Assembly (NCBI GenBank): GCA_035545735.1
Contig: DASZXS010000042.1
Span: forward strand, 53,824-117,823
Direction of reading: 5' to 3'
Length of the DNA stretch: 64,000 nt
Source of the DNA: JAJYKC01 sp035545735
Lineage (GTDB): Bacteria > Acidobacteriota > Terriglobia > Bryobacterales > Bryobacteraceae
The notes under the pieces are model-generated. The model saw only the letters and a list, made by a program, of their open reading frames with translations. It did not search any database and was not told the DNA's origin. Positions 59,576 to 64,000 of the stretch are shown here, piece by piece. Each line of letters begins with the position of its first letter. Positions within the stretch are counted from its first letter, which is position 1. The translations under genes and the position numbers were made by a program.

Positions 59576-61437
59576 CGTCCCCACCAGAGGGCCGCCGCCG
59601 CAAGGCCGAGAAACACCGCCAGGGCGATCCACCCCCGCGCCTTCACGCGCAAATCGTCGAGCACATATACTTCTCCCGCGAATCCGCGCGATTGCATGGC
59701 GAGATGCGTTTCACTGCTGAGTTGGAGACTTCTCGCCAGCAGCACTCCTGCACTCGCCGTGGCCACGCGGCGGCGCTGCGCGGGGTCGAGCGATCCCACC
59801 ATCCGGCTCTGCCGGGAGATAAACATATCGTGCGCCGAGTTTAGCAGTACGAAGATGTAGCGGTACGTCATGCCGAGTGTAACCACCAGAACGGCCGGCA
59901 TCCGGAAGAACCGGAGGGCCTTCAAGACCTGGTTCCACGGCGTGCACAGCACCAGCAGCACGGAAAATGTAGCGGCGGTCGCGGCGCGCAGCGAAAGCAG
60001 CGCGGCGCTGTGGATACCCTGCGCGCTGATGGTCCATCCGGTAACCGGCAAGCGGAGTAGCACATCGCCCGGCACGGTAAAGATGGCCGGAATGGCGATA
60101 AGCCCCGTGAACCCGAGCACCGGAAACCAGATGCGGCCGGCCAGAATGCGCCAGCCCGCACCCGACGCCAGGCCAAGGAGAATGGCGATGCTAAGAAGCG
60201 CGGCGATCGCGCCGGGTTTTTGAACCGCCACCGTCGCCGTCACCAGTGCGAAAAGACCGGTGATCTTCACACGCGGGTCCAGGCCCTGCAGCAGCCCGGC
60301 GCGACGGGCAAGCTGATCGGCGAAAAATGCGTGCTCCGTGCCCGCTAGAAAGGACGCCACCGTACGCTCCAAAAAAGCCGAAGACCCTGGAAAGCGCAGC
60401 TTGCTCATCATCAGGCCAAGAAGGAGAATGAGAGCCGACCCGGCGGACGCGGAGACAAAATATCCGAAGCCGGCGCTGCGAATAAATGCCGGAGCATAGC
60501 CGGGTAGAGGCGCGGTCCAAAGCCGCGAAAGCCGCTCCAGTCCGGCCGGAGGAAGCTCGGGGGCGGGTGCGTTGCGGGACGCGGCGGCAATTTCGCGGCG
60601 TGTTTGCGGATTGGCGAAATCGCTCGCCTGCCATTCCCCCCAGGCCGTGCCGGCGGCGAGTATACCAAGCGGCGTCAGGATCAGCAACAGCGCGAACGCC
60701 AGAATGAGCTTCCGCATATTCACGGGACGGGGTTCGGCGGCGTCGCTCTCCGGAGCGCCGGGCGCGGTGGCGCGGAGCAGTCCGGGATTGGTGCGCTGCA
60801 GATACCCGACGATGCCGGCCGTGACCACCATTTCCGCCGCGCCTGCGATCGTGAGGTGCCCGATCATCATCGCCGGGATCGCGATGCCCAGGGGATACGG
60901 CGCATAGAGCGGCGCTCCGGACGCATCGTGAAACAGGAGCGGCTGAAGGCCAAACTCCAGGGCGGCGATGAAGGCCGCGGCGTTAATCGCCGCATAACCC
61001 GCGATCGCGGCCGCGCAAACTCGCCGGCGCGAAGTGAGCGGCGAACGTCCGGCCGCGGCCCGATAAACACAATAGGAGACCAGCGAGCCTGCAATCGCCA
61101 TGTTGAAGCAGTTCGCCCCGATTGCGGTGATGCCTCCGTCGCCGAAGAAGACAGCTTGCACCGTGAGGGCAAGCGACACAGCCAGCATCCCGGCCCACGG
61201 GCCCAAAACGATTGTGGCGATGCTCACGCCCACCGCGTGCCCCGTAGTGCCGCCGGGCAGCGGCAGGTTGAACATCATCACCACGAACGAAAAGGCCGCG
61301 AAAACCGAGAGCAGAGGGATCGTCTGCGTCTCCCAGACACGCTTCAGCCGCACCGAGGCGGTATACCAGAACGGCGCGGACAAACAATAAAAGCTTGCGC
61401 AGGTGGACGGGCTGAGATATCCGTCGGGAATGTGCAT
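59572..61437 (-). CDS. nikMNQ: Fused nickel ECF transporter membrane component (NikM-NikN-CbiQ)
   Basis: This 621-residue protein carries three normally separate parts: CbiM/NikM (about 1-225, opening MHIPDGYLSP, whose His2 is a metal ligand), a short PDGLE/NikN-like part (about 240-345) and the CbiQ energy-coupling subunit (about 370-621, with MQSRGF near the end). It should import Ni2+ (or Co2+). The neighbouring nikR points to nickel. A possible NikR site lies 20-47 bases upstream. No cobalamin riboswitch is visible. Confidence 0.88.
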   Translation of the reverse strand: MHIPDGYLSPSTCASFYCLSAPFWYTASVRLKRVWETQTIPLLSVFAAFSFVVMMFNLPLPGGTTGHAVGVSIATIVLGPWAGMLAVSLALTVQAVFFGDGGITAIGANCFNMAIAGSLVSYCVYRAAAGRSPLTSRRRVCAAAIAGYAAINAAAFIAALEFGLQPLLFHDASGAPLYAPYPLGIAIPAMMIGHLTIAGAAEMVVTAGIVGYLQRTNPGLLRATAPGAPESDAAEPRPVNMRKLILAFALLLILTPLGILAAGTAWGEWQASDFANPQTRREIAAASRNAPAPELPPAGLERLSRLWTAPLPGYAPAFIRSAGFGYFVSASAGSALILLLGLMMSKLRFPGSSAFLERTVASFLAGTEHAFFADQLARRAGLLQGLDPRVKITGLFALVTATVAVQKPGAIAALLSIAILLGLASGAGWRILAGRIWFPVLGFTGLIAIPAIFTVPGDVLLRLPVTGWTISAQGIHSAALLSLRAATAATFSVLLVLCTPWNQVLKALRFFRMPAVLVVTLGMTYRYIFVLLNSAHDMFISRQSRMVGSLDPAQRRRVATASAGVLLARSLQLSSETHLAMQSRGFAGEVYVLDDLRVKARGWIALAVFLGLAAAALWWGR

Positions 61438-61457
61438 CGGCCGGGTATTCCCCTAGC

Positions 61458-61484
61458 GTAGCACGAAGAAATAGATCGTAATAC
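61458..61484 (-). promoter_or_regulatory. Candidate NikR operator upstream of the nickel operon
   Basis: On the plus strand GTAGCACG (61458-61465), 11-base spacer, CGTAATAC (61477-61484): six of eight bases match in inverted form (GTA--ACG). The total length of 27 bases is close to the 28 of the E. coli NikR site. It lies 21 bases before the ATG. Because the arms are imperfect, this is only a candidate. Confidence 0.35.
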
Positions 61485-61492
61485 GGGCCGCG

Positions 61493-62428
61493 CTACAGCA
61501 TATATTGCAGGCTGAGCTTCACCAGGTGTTCGGTGCCTTCGAACGCGTCGCCGGCGGCGGTATCGAATTCCATCGAGAAATATCCTTTGTAGGCATTGGC
61601 CCGGGCGACCGCGAACATCCCTGGAATATCCACGTGGTCCTGATGCCCCGTCTTTGCGCCGAGCACGTCTTTTACGTGGCTCATGTTGAACGCGTGATGG
61701 AACATCGCGTCGACCGCTTTCCGGTTAAACGCGGCGTCATGCCCGCGCAGAGAATTGCCGAAATCGGGGAGCGCCCGAAGATAGGGGCTCCGCACTTTTT
61801 CCAGGACTTCGACAATGAAGAACGGATCTTCGGCGTCGGGGCTGTCGTTCTCCAGGTTGACCACGATGTTTTTCTTCTCGCCGTATTCCGCCATCCGCGC
61901 CAGGCTCTCCGCCGCGTTCGGAACCGACGGCCGCACGCCGCGCTCGCCCGAAAGATGCTGGCGCACGCTCGGCGCCCCCAATGCCGCGGCGATATCGATC
62001 CACTTCCGCCCGTAAGCCACGGCTTCTTCGCGCACGGACGGATCGGCGCTGGCGAAATTCCTTCCGCCGAGGCCCAGGTCCACCAGATGAGATTTGGCGT
62101 CGTCCACCGCTTTGCGGAAAGCATCCAGGTAGGCTGGTTCGGTGGAGCTCATGTGATCGCCCAGGGGATTGATGTTGTATACGCCGAAGCGTTTGGCGAT
62201 CATGCCTGGAAATTCCTTCAGGTCCATGCCCTTCTTGCTGTTGTCGCGGCCCCGGTTTGTGGGGCTCTCAATGTAGGCGCGGAAAGGGTAGGAGGTGACC
62301 GAAAGCCTCTGTTTCGGCTCCGTTGGAAAATCGAGGTGCGGGCGCCGCGCCGCCAGCAAAGGCGCACGGAGCGGAATAGCGGCGGAAGCGCCGAGGAACG
62401 CGCGGCGGGACAAACTGCGAAAGGGCAT
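61493..62428 (-). CDS. Tat-exported sugar-phosphate isomerase/epimerase-like TIM-barrel protein
   Basis: This 311-residue protein has a twin-arginine leader (SRRAFLGASAA, about residues 7-17) and then a xylose-isomerase-like TIM barrel (about 40-305). The likely metal/acid residues are in VNLENDSP, ALPDFGN and MSHVKDV segments. Many acidobacterial relatives are periplasmic sugar or polyol isomerases. It is followed upstream by the GH42-like gene on the same strand, 38 bases away, so the two may form one operon. Exact substrate unknown. Confidence 0.8.
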   Translation of the reverse strand: MPFRSLSRRAFLGASAAIPLRAPLLAARRPHLDFPTEPKQRLSVTSYPFRAYIESPTNRGRDNSKKGMDLKEFPGMIAKRFGVYNINPLGDHMSSTEPAYLDAFRKAVDDAKSHLVDLGLGGRNFASADPSVREEAVAYGRKWIDIAAALGAPSVRQHLSGERGVRPSVPNAAESLARMAEYGEKKNIVVNLENDSPDAEDPFFIVEVLEKVRSPYLRALPDFGNSLRGHDAAFNRKAVDAMFHHAFNMSHVKDVLGAKTGHQDHVDIPGMFAVARANAYKGYFSMEFDTAAGDAFEGTEHLVKLSLQYML

Positions 62429-62466
62429 GGATTTTTTCCTAAACGCCGATTATACGACCGTCAGCC

Positions 62467-64000
62467 TCACCTGCCCCCTCCTCCGTCCGCCGTATCGACC
62501 AATTTCACCTGGTAAGGCTCCAGCCGGATCTCGCGATTGCCGGCCAGGTGAACCAGGGAGCCCGCGTCGTTGAAATTGAAGAGCGCCAGTTTTCCGTTCT
62601 CTAACACGCTCCAATAGACGTTCTCCGGCCGGCGCATGGCGAGCGCTCTGCGCACACGCGCGTCGAGTGGGAGTTTCGGCAGTTCGGCCGAGAGAAAGCG
62701 CATGTAGTTAGCGATCTCCGAGTGGCCCTCGTAGTAAATCACGCGGCCTTTGCCGGTATCTCCTCTCCGCCAGCGCTCCGAAATCGAGCGGTCGCCTTCG
62801 AGCGTCCCGAGCAGTCCCTGGCGGATCTGCTGCCGGACCGGATAAATGATCGTTCCGCCGTGGCGCACCCAGGCGTCGATTTTTTCGAGTACCGGACCCG
62901 TGGTGATAGTGCCCCAGAGGAACACCAGCACGCGATAGCGGGAGAGCGCTCCATCGAGGATCATCTGCTCGCTCGCGTAGTCGTAGTCGGTAACTCCGCG
63001 GAAAGCTTCCGCTCGGGGAATCCAGGCGGAGCCGTTCAGATAGCGGAGCACTTCATCGTCCAACTGAACGGCGGTGTCCGGGTAGAACGCGGCAATGCCG
63101 GCAGCGGGCTTGGCGCGCTCATCCAAAGCCGCGGCGTTCTTGATCCATGCCTCGGTGGTGCCGTCGTGACCTAGCAAATGATCGTAGTAGTAGAAAAGAT
63201 GGAAAGCGCCGTTGGTCACAGCGTTGTAAAGCCGCGACATCACGCCGCGCTCGGTGCCAAGGCTGGCGGGCTCAAAGCCGAGTTCGGCGCCATAAAAGCG
63301 CGCGGCGGAAGCGGCCATGCGCGTGTTGGTGAAATTCAGGGAATAGAGTTCGGTTTCGTTGGTAAGCCGGATGCCCTCCTTCATGATGCCCATGGTGCGC
63401 GCGTGCGCCGTGTAGTCGGTGCCGATGGCGGTGGCGCCCCAGCCCCCGGAGGATTGATAAATCGGCGTATTCGGAATCGACTCGTGAGCCCATTCGGCCC
63501 ACCGCGCGCACCAGTCGCTCATCGAATTCACGTACCAGTTGGTGAAGTCGAGGCGCATCCGGGCGTTCCGCGCGCTCACCGGGAGGAACGTGGTCACCTG
63601 GCTAAACGACGTGTACTCGGTGTCCCAGGCGCGATTGAGCGAAGCAATATCGCGATAGCGTTCTTCCATGACCTTGCGGAAGGCGGCCACCGCCGAGGGG
63701 TCGGCCGCCCAGTAGCCGATGTGCGTATGCAGAGGGCGGTGGTGATATCCCCAATTGCCGGTCGCTGGATACTGCGCCTCTCCATAATTTCCGCTGGGCC
63801 CCAGGCGCACGCCGAGCAGGATTCCGCGGTTGGCGTAGTGCTTGCCGAACTCTGCGAGAAAGCGCCGCACATACCGATTCTGATGGTCGTTGAAAATGGT
63901 GGGAATGTCGTTGGTGATGTGGTGTTCCAGGCATTCGTAACCGGTATGCTCGGCGGAGTGGTAGAACCAGTCGGGAAGCGCATAGGCGGAGCCGGCAATC
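62467..64000 (-). CDS. GH42-like glycoside hydrolase, 5' part cut by the right edge
   Basis: The open frame continues past base 64000, so the start is missing; at least 511 residues are visible. Sequence near the edge (YALPDWFYHSAEHTGYECL, then ITNDIPTIFNDHQNRY) and the NWGYHHRP, LNRAWDTEY and YSLNFTNTRMA blocks fit a GH42/GH-A type TIM barrel. A GATase/trimerisation-like domain follows (about VLVFLWGTITTGP), then a beta C-terminus. It likely acts on beta-galactosides or related glycans. It precedes the TIM-barrel isomerase. Confidence 0.7.
   Translation of the reverse strand, partial: IAGSAYALPDWFYHSAEHTGYECLEHHITNDIPTIFNDHQNRYVRRFLAEFGKHYANRGILLGVRLGPSGNYGEAQYPATGNWGYHHRPLHTHIGYWAADPSAVAAFRKVMEERYRDIASLNRAWDTEYTSFSQVTTFLPVSARNARMRLDFTNWYVNSMSDWCARWAEWAHESIPNTPIYQSSGGWGATAIGTDYTAHARTMGIMKEGIRLTNETELYSLNFTNTRMAASAARFYGAELGFEPASLGTERGVMSRLYNAVTNGAFHLFYYYDHLLGHDGTTEAWIKNAAALDERAKPAAGIAAFYPDTAVQLDDEVLRYLNGSAWIPRAEAFRGVTDYDYASEQMILDGALSRYRVLVFLWGTITTGPVLEKIDAWVRHGGTIIYPVRQQIRQGLLGTLEGDRSISERWRRGDTGKGRVIYYEGHSEIANYMRFLSAELPKLPLDARVRRALAMRRPENVYWSVLENGKLALFNFNDAGSLVHLAGNREIRLEPYQVKLVDTADGGGGR

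Noticed and set aside
61438..61492. Cobalamin or nickel/cobalt riboswitch before the fused transporter
   Set aside because: The gap is only 55 bases, too short for a cobalamin riboswitch, and no NiCo riboswitch core was seen.

Overview
The window looks like part of an acidobacterial chromosome of the Solibacter/Bryobacter type. This is an inference from gene content: Oar-like TonB-dependent receptors with an N-terminal carboxypeptidase-regulatory domain, an 820-residue macrolide-exporter-like permease without an ATPase (the acidobacterial 'ADOP' type), large secreted SBBP/NHL-repeat proteins ending in the C-terminal module typical of Solibacter (TIGR03437-like), CarD, high GC, and many secreted carbohydrate enzymes. 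I saw no rRNA, tRNA, insertion sequence, phage gene or CRISPR array. Coding density is high and most intergenic gaps are under 150 bases.

Layout. 1-6036: a carbohydrate locus with a TonB receptor (cut by the left edge), a FadR-type GntR regulator, an aldose-epimerase-like protein and a secreted six-hairpin glycosidase-like protein. Two near-identical 15-bp palindromes sit on the -10 boxes of two well-formed promoters here. 6056-11149 (minus): HutC-type regulator, ROK kinase, SIS protein, MFS permease and a GT39-like membrane glycosyltransferase, read from a promoter that implies a nearly leaderless mRNA. 11219-16296: zinc-ribbon protein, GNAT, exopolysaccharide sugar transferase, PRTase, a secreted RidA-like protein and a duplicated-domain secreted protein. 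16434-23019: ADOP permease, SBBP/TIGR03437 protein, CarD, secreted metallo-beta-lactamase-fold protein. 23107-27111: zinc-ribbon membrane protein, glutathione peroxidase, argC-argB, molybdopterin-binding protein. 27206-30580: a tightly overlapped enolase-superfamily / polysaccharide deacetylase / acyl carrier protein / ketosynthase set. 30589-32086: promoter with ArsR-type operator, SRPBCC, ArsR, then a guanidine-III riboswitch in front of a Gdx/SugE exporter.

32090-38853 (minus): ttcA, then rimO-yacG-pgpA-TIG/NHL protein-cinA-ALDH7, packed end to end. 38919-43610: GH116-like glycosidase and CobW-type GTPase, convergent with a homoserine dehydrogenase that is coupled to a DUF4139 protein. 45666-50028: YjbQ, outer-membrane barrel, small membrane protein, FUSC-like protein. 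50052-58349: TonB receptor plus PIG-L deacetylase, and a divergent NHL/TIGR03437 protein. 58351-61484: a compact nickel-uptake operon (fused NikM-N-Q, NikO with a His-rich tail, NikR). 61493-64000: sugar isomerase-like protein and a GH42-like glycosidase cut by the right edge.

The main theme is capture and breakdown of glycans, with local regulators next to their targets. The best-supported regulatory elements are the guanidine-III riboswitch, the twin GntR operator/promoters and the ArsR-type promoter. The most open question is what the enolase-deacetylase-ACP-ketosynthase set makes.
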